A DNA stretch of 64,000 bases. Source: Bacteroidota bacterium. GTDB lineage: Bacteria; Bacteroidota; Bacteroidia; Bacteroidales; FEN-979. Under the pieces are notes generated by a model. It had not been told where the DNA came from. It saw nothing but the letters and a program-made list of their open reading frames with translations, and ran no database searches. The stretch spans positions 25,742 to 89,741 of the forward strand of contig JAPLDK010000030.1 of the NCBI GenBank assembly GCA_026391775.1, read 5' to 3'. The position numbers and the translations under genes were made by a program. Shown here in pieces: positions 51,201 through 58,576 of the stretch (positions are counted from its first letter, which is position 1; every line of letters starts with the position of its first letter).

Positions 51201-51439
51201 TCGAAATCGGCACATTTTGCAGCATTCATATCCGGATAAGCGAGGGTAGTCGACATGCAATTTCCCAGGTAGTCCTTTTCGGCAGTGTATTGACTGCAAA
51301 ACTTGCATTTTGCAACCTTTTCGGCTTTGTCGCAAATTGAATCGTCGGGCAGAATCTCTTTCTTTGAAAGCTTACATATGCCCTTGAAAACATCAACAGG
51401 AAGGTAAAATTTGCAGTCAGTGCAGGTGTTCATATTCAT
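51182..51439 (-). CDS. hpdC: 4-hydroxyphenylacetate decarboxylase small (iron-sulfur) subunit
   Basis: An 85-residue small subunit, exactly the clostridial HpdC length. It has eight cysteines: C6, C9, C22, C36 in the first half and C45, C48, C61, C76 in the second, fitting two [4Fe-4S] clusters, and shares the FKGICKLSKKEI pattern with clostridial HpdC. As I recall the known protein, its first cluster is bound by one His and three Cys; here the residue three before the first conserved Cys is itself Cys (C6). The subunit is needed for activity and proper oligomerisation of the decarboxylase in clostridia. It lies between hpdB (11 bases) and hpdA (overlap). Confidence 0.88.
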   Translation of the reverse strand: MNMNTCTDCKFYLPVDVFKGICKLSKKEILPDDSICDKAEKVAKCKFCSQYTAEKDYLGNCMSTTLAYPDMNAAKCADFEWIRQN

Positions 51440-51450
51440 TGTTTAATCTG

Positions 51451-54117
51451 TTAAAGTTCTTCATATTCCGTCCTTGCTATGACCTCATCCTGGATCTGTT
51501 TGCCGAGTTCCACCCAGTATTGGGTAAAGCCGGCAACACGTACCAGCAGGCTTCGGAATTTATCGGGATCGGCCTGGGCCTGTTTAAGCATCCTTGAATC
51601 GACGATATTGAACTGCACATGAAACCCTCCTTTTCGCATATAGGCGCGGATCAGCTCCAGGAATTTACGAGAGCCTTCACGACCTCTGACCACCGAAGGA
51701 TGGATTTTCATATTCAGCTGGGAGTTTTGGGACTGCGAATGGTTCCAGCAGGTAGCCGAGCTGAAAAGTGCATATGGACCGTTTTTGTCGGTTCCCGGAT
51801 AAGCCGAGACAGACCCATCCGAAAATGTTGTTCCCGAAAGGCGGCCGTCGGGGGAGGCCAGTGTAACGGCTCCCATCGGCCCATGTGTCGAAACACTGAT
51901 CTGGCAGGCATACATTGGCTGGTCGTAGAGGGAACGGTAATTATGCGTCATTTCGCAGAACCAGTCCTCCCACTGCTTGAAAAGGGCATCCACATAAGGA
52001 TCGTCGTTCCCGAATTTGGGAGCGTCGAGGCTCTGGCGGTGAATCTTCCTGTATTCACTGTAATGCCCGGCAGGTTTCTGGTCGATCAGTGAATATGAAC
52101 CGGTTTCCTGTGCAGTGTGATATCCGAAGTTTTCGAGGATGGCTTTGCGGTAAACGTCGAGGCTGAAATTCTTGTCGTCATAGACGTTCTTTTTCAGGGA
52201 AGCCAAAGAATTTACCAGCGTAGTATTCCCGCAGGATTCCACGTTAAAAGTCGTATTATATCTGGCCCCCAGCTGGCCGATATCGCGGCCTTTCTCAAGG
52301 CAGTCGGGCTTGAGCATAGAATTAACCAGGGAAGGGCTGATCTTTCTCCAGGCGTCATGCTGGATGTTATTTGTAAGTGTGAGCACATACACCGCCCGGC
52401 TGAAATAATCTTTAAATCCCTGCCAGAGCTCTTCGTAGGTCTCAAGCGTATAACCATGACTTGGGAATATCCTTTCGCCGGTACGCATATCCATGCCGTC
52501 GAAGATCACAGTTTCGAGAATTTTTGGCAGAGAGATGAAATGGACCCCAACGCTTGTCGCGGGAGCCGAACCACCGGGTATCCAGTGGATCTCGCCGTCG
52601 AGGTTAAGGGGCATCCAGCTGCCGGGGCTTGATTCAAGGCAGCCCCCAATGGCCCAGGCACGGGCCTCTTCAAGCTGCATGCCTTCATGGCCGTAATTGT
52701 TCAGGAGAAATTCCATAGCCACCTGGTTGTTGACCCAGGCTGGATAACCTGCACCGGCTTTGGTGCATTCGATGCCTTTCAGTAAAAACTCTTCAGGCGA
52801 TTTCTCATCATAAAGGACCGATAAAGTGGGTTGGGGAGTTTCGCAGCTGATGCCGGTTTCCAGTATAAGCATCTCCAGCTCGTTAGCTGCGGAGGTGCCA
52901 TCTTTTTTCAGGCCGCCAATAGCAAGGTTATTAAACGTATTACCGGATAACACTCCTCCAACCACACCCATAGAAGCAAAGCAATCGATCTCGGTGAACT
53001 TGATGCGCATGCACTCCAATAACTCAATGGTCGTTTCACGGTCGATGAGGCCCCTGTCAACATCACGTTTCCAGAAAGGATACAGAACCTGACCAACCCG
53101 GCCGGGAGAAAGGCCCGAAATAGCATCCTCGTTCAGCACGGCAACATGAAAAATCCAGAGCATCTGCAGTGCATCATGGAAGTTACGCGGGGGATCCGAC
53201 GAAATGTGCTGAAGCCTTGAAGCCATGTCAAGGTATTCGGCTTTCTGTTTTTCTTCCTTTTCAATCGATGCAAGGAAACTGGCCTCTTCAGCGTAATTCC
53301 TGATCCATGACCTGATTCCCTGGAGCATTGTGATAACAGCTTTATAAAAATACAAACGGTCCATTTCGGGAAAGCCTGCCACTTCATTCATGGCATCCTC
53401 ACATATGCGGATAATACCGTCGATGCCGTATTGCAGAGGATAGTAATAGTTCATGACCTCACGTCCCTGGGGTAGGGTATAGCCGGAGTCGAACATGCAT
53501 ATGACCGAACGCATGATAGCTTCCTTTTCTTTGTAAGCGGGCACCATCTGTTCATATTTGTGACCGACGTCATCCACAGAACGGTTCTTCCATTTCTTAG
53601 CTACTTCAAGCATTACAGGCATTTCCTCAACCCTTAAACCGAATTTTCCGGCTATGGAGATGACACTGCCAACCGATTTAGTGACATTTCCGCCTCCCTT
53701 GCCAACTGTGGTAAAGATATCGGCCGTAAGCTTGCCCGATTCAAGGGCTTCCTTATACATTTTGTCTTCAGAAGCCATGAAAAACGCTTCTGAGAGCCAT
53801 GGCATTGGATATGAACCGCGCAGGTATGAAGCCTTGCCCATGGCAAGAAGTTCCCCGGGGTAAATTACAGGGGTTAAATGCTCAAACCCTGCCTTAAGGC
53901 TCTCCGCACGGCGAATGACAGGGATCTCCCCGTCCAGTTCATCCCAGCGGCGGGTGTACCAGTAAGGAAATTCCATCGAGGTCGAAGACCTGGCACTGAA
54001 ATACAATTCACGCGCCCTGTCGGCCCGTTCGGTTGGCTTAAGCTTTTTCTCCCTGTCTTCAACCTGTTCCGCAGGTTTATGGCCGTAATAATTGATAGAT
54101 TCAGCTGAACTATCCAT
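51451..54117 (-). CDS. hpdB: 4-hydroxyphenylacetate decarboxylase glycyl-radical subunit
   Basis: Glycyl-radical enzyme of 888 residues that decarboxylates 4-hydroxyphenylacetate to p-cresol. Thiyl C493 and acid E495 lie in GGCLESSPG; H526 (GVHFIS) and E627 (NVESCG) follow at +33 and +134; the radical Gly863 lies in RVAGFTQYW at +370. These offsets equal those of clostridial HpdB as I remember it (Cys503, Glu505, His536, Glu637, Gly873). His and Glu are the residues that recognise the phenol group, so this is preferable to phenylacetate or indoleacetate decarboxylase. Other shared blocks: MEFPYWY, RGSYPMPW, MFDSGYTLPQGREV, CQISVSTHGP. Related glycyl-radical lyases lack the GCLE pattern in this context. 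It sits 7 bases after yqgE. Confidence 0.92.
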   Translation of the reverse strand: MDSSAESINYYGHKPAEQVEDREKKLKPTERADRARELYFSARSSTSMEFPYWYTRRWDELDGEIPVIRRAESLKAGFEHLTPVIYPGELLAMGKASYLRGSYPMPWLSEAFFMASEDKMYKEALESGKLTADIFTTVGKGGGNVTKSVGSVISIAGKFGLRVEEMPVMLEVAKKWKNRSVDDVGHKYEQMVPAYKEKEAIMRSVICMFDSGYTLPQGREVMNYYYPLQYGIDGIIRICEDAMNEVAGFPEMDRLYFYKAVITMLQGIRSWIRNYAEEASFLASIEKEEKQKAEYLDMASRLQHISSDPPRNFHDALQMLWIFHVAVLNEDAISGLSPGRVGQVLYPFWKRDVDRGLIDRETTIELLECMRIKFTEIDCFASMGVVGGVLSGNTFNNLAIGGLKKDGTSAANELEMLILETGISCETPQPTLSVLYDEKSPEEFLLKGIECTKAGAGYPAWVNNQVAMEFLLNNYGHEGMQLEEARAWAIGGCLESSPGSWMPLNLDGEIHWIPGGSAPATSVGVHFISLPKILETVIFDGMDMRTGERIFPSHGYTLETYEELWQGFKDYFSRAVYVLTLTNNIQHDAWRKISPSLVNSMLKPDCLEKGRDIGQLGARYNTTFNVESCGNTTLVNSLASLKKNVYDDKNFSLDVYRKAILENFGYHTAQETGSYSLIDQKPAGHYSEYRKIHRQSLDAPKFGNDDPYVDALFKQWEDWFCEMTHNYRSLYDQPMYACQISVSTHGPMGAVTLASPDGRLSGTTFSDGSVSAYPGTDKNGPYALFSSATCWNHSQSQNSQLNMKIHPSVVRGREGSRKFLELIRAYMRKGGFHVQFNIVDSRMLKQAQADPDKFRSLLVRVAGFTQYWVELGKQIQDEVIARTEYEEL

Positions 54118-54124
54118 TGTGATT

Positions 54125-54685
54125 TCAATTTAAGTTTGGGTCGGCAGGATAATTTGACCATATGGCGTAATCCTGCCCCATATGCTTCAGGTAATCGCTC
54201 CATAGCGATTCAGGAGGTTTATTGATCACTTCATCAGCGGTTGTATGGGATAAAACCCATGAATTTTCCTTGATCTCCCGTTCGAGCTGGTCAGGATTCC
54301 ATCCGGAATAGCCGACAAAAAAGCGGATATGATTTTCATTTAGAAGACCTTCCCGTATGCACTTTTTTACGGTCTCAATCTCACCTCCCCAATACAATCC
54401 TTTCATGATCTTCAGGCTGTCTTTGACATTGGCAAGGGTGTGAATGAAAAATACGCTGTCGGTCTTCACAGGGCCTCCTAAGTAAACCTGAAAATCAAAC
54501 TCCCGGAGATCCTCGAAAATCTCAGGCAGCCGCATTTCAAGAGGTTTGTTGATGATGACCCCGAAAGTCCCTTCTTTGCTATGCTCGGCAAGCAAAATAA
54601 CACTTTGCCTGAAATAATAATCCTGCAATGATGGTTCAGAGATCAGTATGATCCCCTGCTTCGGTACTTTGATCTGTTTATTCAT
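54125..54685 (-). CDS. YqgE/AlgH family protein
   Basis: A 186-residue member of the YqgE/AlgH (DUF179) family, found across many bacteria with no agreed function. Typical features are PKQGIILISEPSLQDYYFRQSVILLAEH, GVIINKPLE, VYLGGPVKTDSVFFIH and the late FVGYSGWNPDQLEREI. There is no signal peptide. A minus-strand TACGTTTG element at 54710-54717 lies just upstream of its start, and hpdB starts 7 bases after its stop, so yqgE and hpdBCA could be one transcript. The coupling may be accidental. Confidence 0.9.
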   Translation of the reverse strand: MNKQIKVPKQGIILISEPSLQDYYFRQSVILLAEHSKEGTFGVIINKPLEMRLPEIFEDLREFDFQVYLGGPVKTDSVFFIHTLANVKDSLKIMKGLYWGGEIETVKKCIREGLLNENHIRFFVGYSGWNPDQLEREIKENSWVLSHTTADEVINKPPESLWSDYLKHMGQDYAIWSNYPADPNLN

Positions 54686-54709
54686 CCTTTATCCGGGCGG
54701 TTTTCGTCA

Positions 54710-54717
54710 CAAACGTA
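54710..54717 (-). promoter_or_regulatory. -7 element upstream of yqgE-hpdBCA
   Basis: The minus strand reads TACGTTTG (TAnnTTTG), 25 bases before the yqgE start. A TTG on the minus strand at 54740-54738, 20 bases upstream, may serve as the -33 element. Confidence 0.5.
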
Positions 54718-54729
54718 CACGAATTTGAT

Positions 54730-54737
54730 TACTTTTG
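54730..54737 (+). promoter_or_regulatory. -7 element upstream of murL
   Basis: TACTTTTG matches TAnnTTTG and lies 79 bases before the murL start codon. It overlaps the upstream part of the divergent yqgE promoter, so the two directions may interfere. Confidence 0.45.
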
Positions 54738-54751
54738 CAAGTAGTAAAAAA

Positions 54752-54767
54752 ATTAAGCACGCTTAAT
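54752..54767. promoter_or_regulatory. Inverted repeat in the murL leader
   Basis: ATTAAGC, two bases (AC), then GCTTAAT: a 7-bp perfect inverted repeat placed about 15 bases downstream of the murL -7 element and 48 bases before the start codon. Position and symmetry fit an operator for a dimeric repressor. No candidate regulator is in the window. Confidence 0.35.
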
Positions 54768-54815
54768 AACGGTACTCTTACACAATAAATTTCAGGGTAA
54801 AGATAATATCATTTA

Positions 54816-56192
54816 ATGCCAAAGTCCAGCAACCAGGATCAACTTGATAAATTATCGGCCGAATTCCCCTTCTTCATCTATGAGGAATTCACCTTCTCGC
54901 TGGAACCCGGGGGGCTGAATGCAAAATTTCATTTCAACCTTGGTGACCGATTCCATTTTTATCCCACTTTGTTTATTCCAAGGAAAAACTGGGCGTTTAC
55001 CGACGGAGTATTAAATCCCCTGCTGCCATCCCTGGTATTTCACATCGGAATGATAGAACTGATCAGCTATTGGAAGGCAGCCTGTCCGGCAAAGCTCATC
55101 ATTAAACCGGCCGGCTTTACAAGGGAACAGAAACAATGGTGGAAGAAACTGTATTTTTTCGGCCTGGGCGAGTTCTTTTACATGAATTCAATTTCGACCG
55201 ACGAGCAATCATTTATGGAGATCGAAGCCGTAGGAAAGGTTTTTTCTTCCCTGGCTACGCCGGATATGAACGCGGGGGTGGTCGTACCGGTTGGAGGAGG
55301 CAAGGATTCGGCCGTCACCCTGGACCTGCTGAAGGCATCCTTCGATACATTGCCCCTGGTGCTGAATTCACGCGGCGCCACATCCGCAGTCATTGAAGCT
55401 TCTGAAATTATCTCAGGCAAAGCCCTTCTCATAACCCGCAGTATCGACCCCCTCCTGCTTGAATTGAATGCACAGGGCTTCCTTAACGGGCATACGCCCT
55501 TCTCGGCTTTGCTGGCATTTATCTCTGTCACTGCCGCCCAGCTTACCGGGAGAAAATATATCGTGCTTTCCAACGAATCCAGCGCCAACGAAGCGACTAT
55601 CCCAGGAACCAGTATCAATCACCAATACTCAAAATCCCTTGAATTTGAGAATGATTTCCGGTCCTACGTGAGTAAATATATTACTCGTAATATAGAATAC
55701 TTCAGCTTTCTCCGGCCCCTGAATGAATTGCAGATCGCCTGGTTGTTTTCGCGCTTGCCGGCATACCACCGGGTTTTCCGTTCCTGTAATGCCGGAAGCA
55801 AAACCGATACATGGTGCGGGAAATGTCCCAAATGCCTCTTTACATTTATCATTCTTTCTCCTTTCATGGGGATTGAGAGGCTGACCTGGGTTTTCGGGAA
55901 AAACCTGCTCGATGAACCCGGGTTGGCTGAGACACTGAGGCAATTTACCGGAGCTGCAAAAGAAAAGCCTTTTGATTGCATAGGTACTATTGAAGAGGTC
56001 AATCTTGCCTTATGTGAGATCACCAGGTTACAGCAGGATAAGGAACTTCCGGCCCTGCTGCAGAATTACAGGAATTCATCTGAATATAAAATATACAGCA
56101 AAAGTGAATTCCGTTCATCCCTGAAATCATATATGCCCAATAACCTTCCGGATACTTTTACGAATATTTTAAAAACCGCCCTGTATGCTTGA
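54816..56192 (+). CDS. murL: UDP-N-acetylmuramoyl-L-alanyl-L-glutamate epimerase (MurL-like)
   Basis: A 458-residue protein of the MurL family, which in Xanthomonas epimerises the terminal L-Glu of UDP-MurNAc-L-Ala-L-Glu to D-Glu with ATP. Features seen: a family-type N-terminal region (FPFFIYEEFTF, FHFYPTLFIPR), a PP-loop-like nucleotide motif at residues 157-165 (VPVGGGKDSAV), SNESSANEATI, and a Cys-rich segment (RSCNAGSKTDTWCGKCPKC) that may bind zinc. There is no signal peptide. It overlaps murD by 8 bases, the expected partner. The identification rests on length, the PP-loop, and context; a database comparison would settle it. Confidence 0.82.
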   Translation: MPKSSNQDQLDKLSAEFPFFIYEEFTFSLEPGGLNAKFHFNLGDRFHFYPTLFIPRKNWAFTDGVLNPLLPSLVFHIGMIELISYWKAACPAKLIIKPAGFTREQKQWWKKLYFFGLGEFFYMNSISTDEQSFMEIEAVGKVFSSLATPDMNAGVVVPVGGGKDSAVTLDLLKASFDTLPLVLNSRGATSAVIEASEIISGKALLITRSIDPLLLELNAQGFLNGHTPFSALLAFISVTAAQLTGRKYIVLSNESSANEATIPGTSINHQYSKSLEFENDFRSYVSKYITRNIEYFSFLRPLNELQIAWLFSRLPAYHRVFRSCNAGSKTDTWCGKCPKCLFTFIILSPFMGIERLTWVFGKNLLDEPGLAETLRQFTGAAKEKPFDCIGTIEEVNLALCEITRLQQDKELPALLQNYRNSSEYKIYSKSEFRSSLKSYMPNNLPDTFTNILKTALYA

Positions 56193-57558
56193 ACTCCTGA
56201 GAAAGAGGCTTGCAAACAGGAGGACTGCCATCCTGGGCTTCGGCAGGGAAGGGCAGTCTTCTTATTCCCTGATCCGGCAGGTATTCCCTGAAAAGTTGTT
56301 GCTGATCGCCGACGGCAATGATGAAATACGCAACCATCCGTTGCTGGCGAACGACAGGAAAATAGAATTTTATACCGGTGAGGCTTACCTTGATGTGATA
56401 ATGCATTGCGACCTGGTCATGAAAAGCCCGGGAGTACGGATCAACCATCTTGAACCTGGAGTTCCTGCGGAAAAAGTCATCTCCCAGACCTCGCTCTTTA
56501 TGGAAAAATATGGCAGGCAGATCATTGGGATCACTGGCACAAAAGGCAAGAGCACAACATCAAGCCTGATCCATCATATCTTTCAGCTTGCCGGAAAAGA
56601 TTCCTGTCTTGTGGGGAACATCGGTTCACCTGCTTTTCATTTTACAGCAAGGATCCATGAGGATACGATCATCGTTTTTGAACTTTCTTCCCACCAGCTT
56701 GAATTTGTCAGTGCATCCCCGCATGTGGCCATTTTGCTGAACCTATTCCAGGAACACCTGGATGCCTATGCTTCCTATGAAGCATATCAGCAGGCCAAAC
56801 TGAACATTGCCCGCTTCCTGGGCCGGGACGACTTTCTTATTTACAATTCTTCGGATGAGTTGGTAGCGGCTCATCTGGGGGCCCTGGGAAGCAAGGCTCA
56901 TTTGTTCCCATTTTCACTTACCCTGCAGAACCGGCCGGGAATATACCGCAATGAGAACGTTATTTCTTTCTCTGACGGCCAGACTGACAGGGCTGTTTGG
57001 AAACTTGAACAAAAGCGTTATCTCAAAGGCGAACATAACCTCAAAAATATAATGGCGGCGATAGGCGCCTGCTCTGTAAGCGGGATATCCGACGAAGCAA
57101 TCAGGGAAGGCATTCTTACATTCAAGGGCCTCGAACATCGTCTGGAATATGCTGGAGAATACAGGCTGATTCACTTTTACAATGACAGCATTGCCACGAT
57201 CCCTGAGGCAGCAATTGAAGCCGTGAAATCGGTCCCGAATGTCGACACCCTTATACTTGGAGGCTTCGACCGTGGAATCGATTATACGGGCCTTGCTGAA
57301 TTCCTTAGCACATCCGGGGTACGAATCCTGGTTCTGGTAGGCGCCGCCGGTAAGCGCATTGGGGAATGCATGGAAGCCCATTCACTTCATCCGCAGACAT
57401 TATTCTATATAAACCGCTTCGATTCATTGAAGGAAATAGTGTTTCGGGAAACCAGGCCGGGATATGCCTGCCTTCTTTCCCCTGCTGCCGCCAGCTATGA
57501 TGAATTCGCGAATTTCGAGGAAAGGGGCAAACGGTTCAGGGAACTTGTAAAGTCATGA
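56185..57558 (+). CDS. murD: UDP-N-acetylmuramoylalanine-glutamate ligase (MurD2-like)
   Basis: Mur ligase of 457 residues that adds glutamate to UDP-MurNAc-L-Ala. The P-loop ITGTKGKSTTSS (residues 115-126), ELSSHQLE, LNLFQEHLDAY, KGEHNLKNIMAAI and the C-terminal LSPAAASYDEF motif mark it as MurD. In canonical MurD the substrate loop reads NDSKAT; here it is NDSIAT (residues 333-338), so the conserved Lys is Ile. Together with the overlapping murL gene this points to MurD2, which takes L-Glu rather than D-Glu. It overlaps murL by 8 bases and the glucosaminidase gene by 4. No other mur gene is present. Confidence 0.88.
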   Translation: MLELLRKRLANRRTAILGFGREGQSSYSLIRQVFPEKLLLIADGNDEIRNHPLLANDRKIEFYTGEAYLDVIMHCDLVMKSPGVRINHLEPGVPAEKVISQTSLFMEKYGRQIIGITGTKGKSTTSSLIHHIFQLAGKDSCLVGNIGSPAFHFTARIHEDTIIVFELSSHQLEFVSASPHVAILLNLFQEHLDAYASYEAYQQAKLNIARFLGRDDFLIYNSSDELVAAHLGALGSKAHLFPFSLTLQNRPGIYRNENVISFSDGQTDRAVWKLEQKRYLKGEHNLKNIMAAIGACSVSGISDEAIREGILTFKGLEHRLEYAGEYRLIHFYNDSIATIPEAAIEAVKSVPNVDTLILGGFDRGIDYTGLAEFLSTSGVRILVLVGAAGKRIGECMEAHSLHPQTLFYINRFDSLKEIVFRETRPGYACLLSPAAASYDEFANFEERGKRFRELVKS

Positions 57559-58544
57559 GAAAAAGAGGATGCGGGATGCAGGATGCGGGATGCAGGATGC
57601 AGGATGCGAGATGCATCTTACATTTTGTATTTTGGTTTCTGGTAATCAGTGCCCATGCCCAAAGTTCCTCCTATGATGCAATTGTTGGCTTGTATATAAG
57701 GACATACGCTTCCATCGCTGTTCTGGAGATGAACCAGTACCATATTCCCACAAGTATAACCCTGGCCCAGGGCATTTTTGAATCGGGGGCCGGGCAGAGC
57801 CAACTGGCAAAGGAAGCCAACAATCATTTCGGCATCAAATGTCATAAGGACTGGACAGGTAAGACTTTCCACCGTACCGATGACAGTATCGATGAGTGTT
57901 TCCGAAAATATGATCATGCTGAAGAATCTTTTCGCGACCATTCGTATTTCCTTACCCAGAGGGATCGCTATAAAGGCCTGTTCCGGCTGCCCATCACCGA
58001 TTACCGCGCCTGGGCGGAAGGGCTTCAGGCTGCAGGATACGCAACGAACAGGCAGTATGCCGAAAAGCTGATCCGCACAATCGAAAAGTACCAGCTTTAC
58101 CTGTATGATAAACCGGATTACATTGCTGAAGCAACGGTTCCTGCCAGTGACCCGGACTTTGAGCGTTATCCCTGGATTGCCAGGTTCAGTCCGGCCGGTT
58201 TTGCCGATGACGGCAGGCGTATCTATGAAAACAACGGTTTGAAATGTATCGTAGCAAGAAATACAGATTCCATGTCGAAGCTTTCGACCCTCCTGGATAT
58301 TCCCGTGAAGAGACTAATGAAATACAACGACCTGAAATATCCCGGATCATTTGAAGCCGGACAGGTGGTTTATCTTGAACCTAAAAGGCGTAAGGCTTCC
58401 GTCGAATTTCATATCGTACAGAAAGGTGAAACCCTGTATGAGATATCCCAGTGTTACGGGATAAAAATGAAGCTGTTGCTGAAACGGAGCGGTATGGAGG
58501 AAGGGATTGAACCTTATCCCGGCCAGCTACTGCCGCTACGATAG
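57555..58544 (+). CDS. Exported glucosaminidase with LysM domains
   Basis: Peptidoglycan-degrading N-acetylglucosaminidase (FlgJ/LytG-like glucosaminidase domain, about residues 45-195) followed by two LysM-type modules (about 225-275 and 281-328, the latter IVQKGETLYEISQCYGI). Catalytic-site features are ITLAQGIFESGAGQSQLAKEANNHFGIKC with the acidic E, and SYFLTQRDRYKGLF. The signal peptide core is ILHFVFWFLVISAHAQ. The ATG at 57555 overlaps the murD stop (ATGA). Residues 5-20 are encoded by the heptamer array, so translation could instead begin at the in-frame ATG at 57576 or 57597 (MQDARCILHF), which gives a normal signal peptide. Placement after murLD suggests a cell-wall role. Confidence 0.88.
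   Translation: MRKRGCGMQDAGCRMQDARCILHFVFWFLVISAHAQSSSYDAIVGLYIRTYASIAVLEMNQYHIPTSITLAQGIFESGAGQSQLAKEANNHFGIKCHKDWTGKTFHRTDDSIDECFRKYDHAEESFRDHSYFLTQRDRYKGLFRLPITDYRAWAEGLQAAGYATNRQYAEKLIRTIEKYQLYLYDKPDYIAEATVPASDPDFERYPWIARFSPAGFADDGRRIYENNGLKCIVARNTDSMSKLSTLLDIPVKRLMKYNDLKYPGSFEAGQVVYLEPKRRKASVEFHIVQKGETLYEISQCYGIKMKLLLKRSGMEEGIEPYPGQLLPLR
57567..57615. repeat. Perfectly phased heptamer array GGATGC(G/A) x 7
   Basis: Seven adjacent 7-base units: GGATGCG, GGATGCA, GGATGCG, GGATGCA, GGATGCA, GGATGCG and AGATGCA, with no phase change over 49 bases. It lies at the very 5' end of the glucosaminidase coding frame. Every unit contains ATG; those at 57576 and 57597 are in frame with the gene, the others fall in the two other frames. 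Confidence 0.9.
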
Positions 58545-58576
58545 GATCCCGTATGAAGATGGTAAAGAGTGAGACC

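Noticed and set aside
50253..51335. Longer hpdA start at 51335
   Set aside because: The added residues are the hpdC region read in another frame; the start at 51200 begins exactly where activases start.
51451..54117. Pyruvate formate-lyase, choline lyase or indoleacetate decarboxylase identity
   Set aside because: The GCLE motif, the His/Glu pair at +33/+134 and the presence of an HpdC subunit fit 4-hydroxyphenylacetate decarboxylase better.
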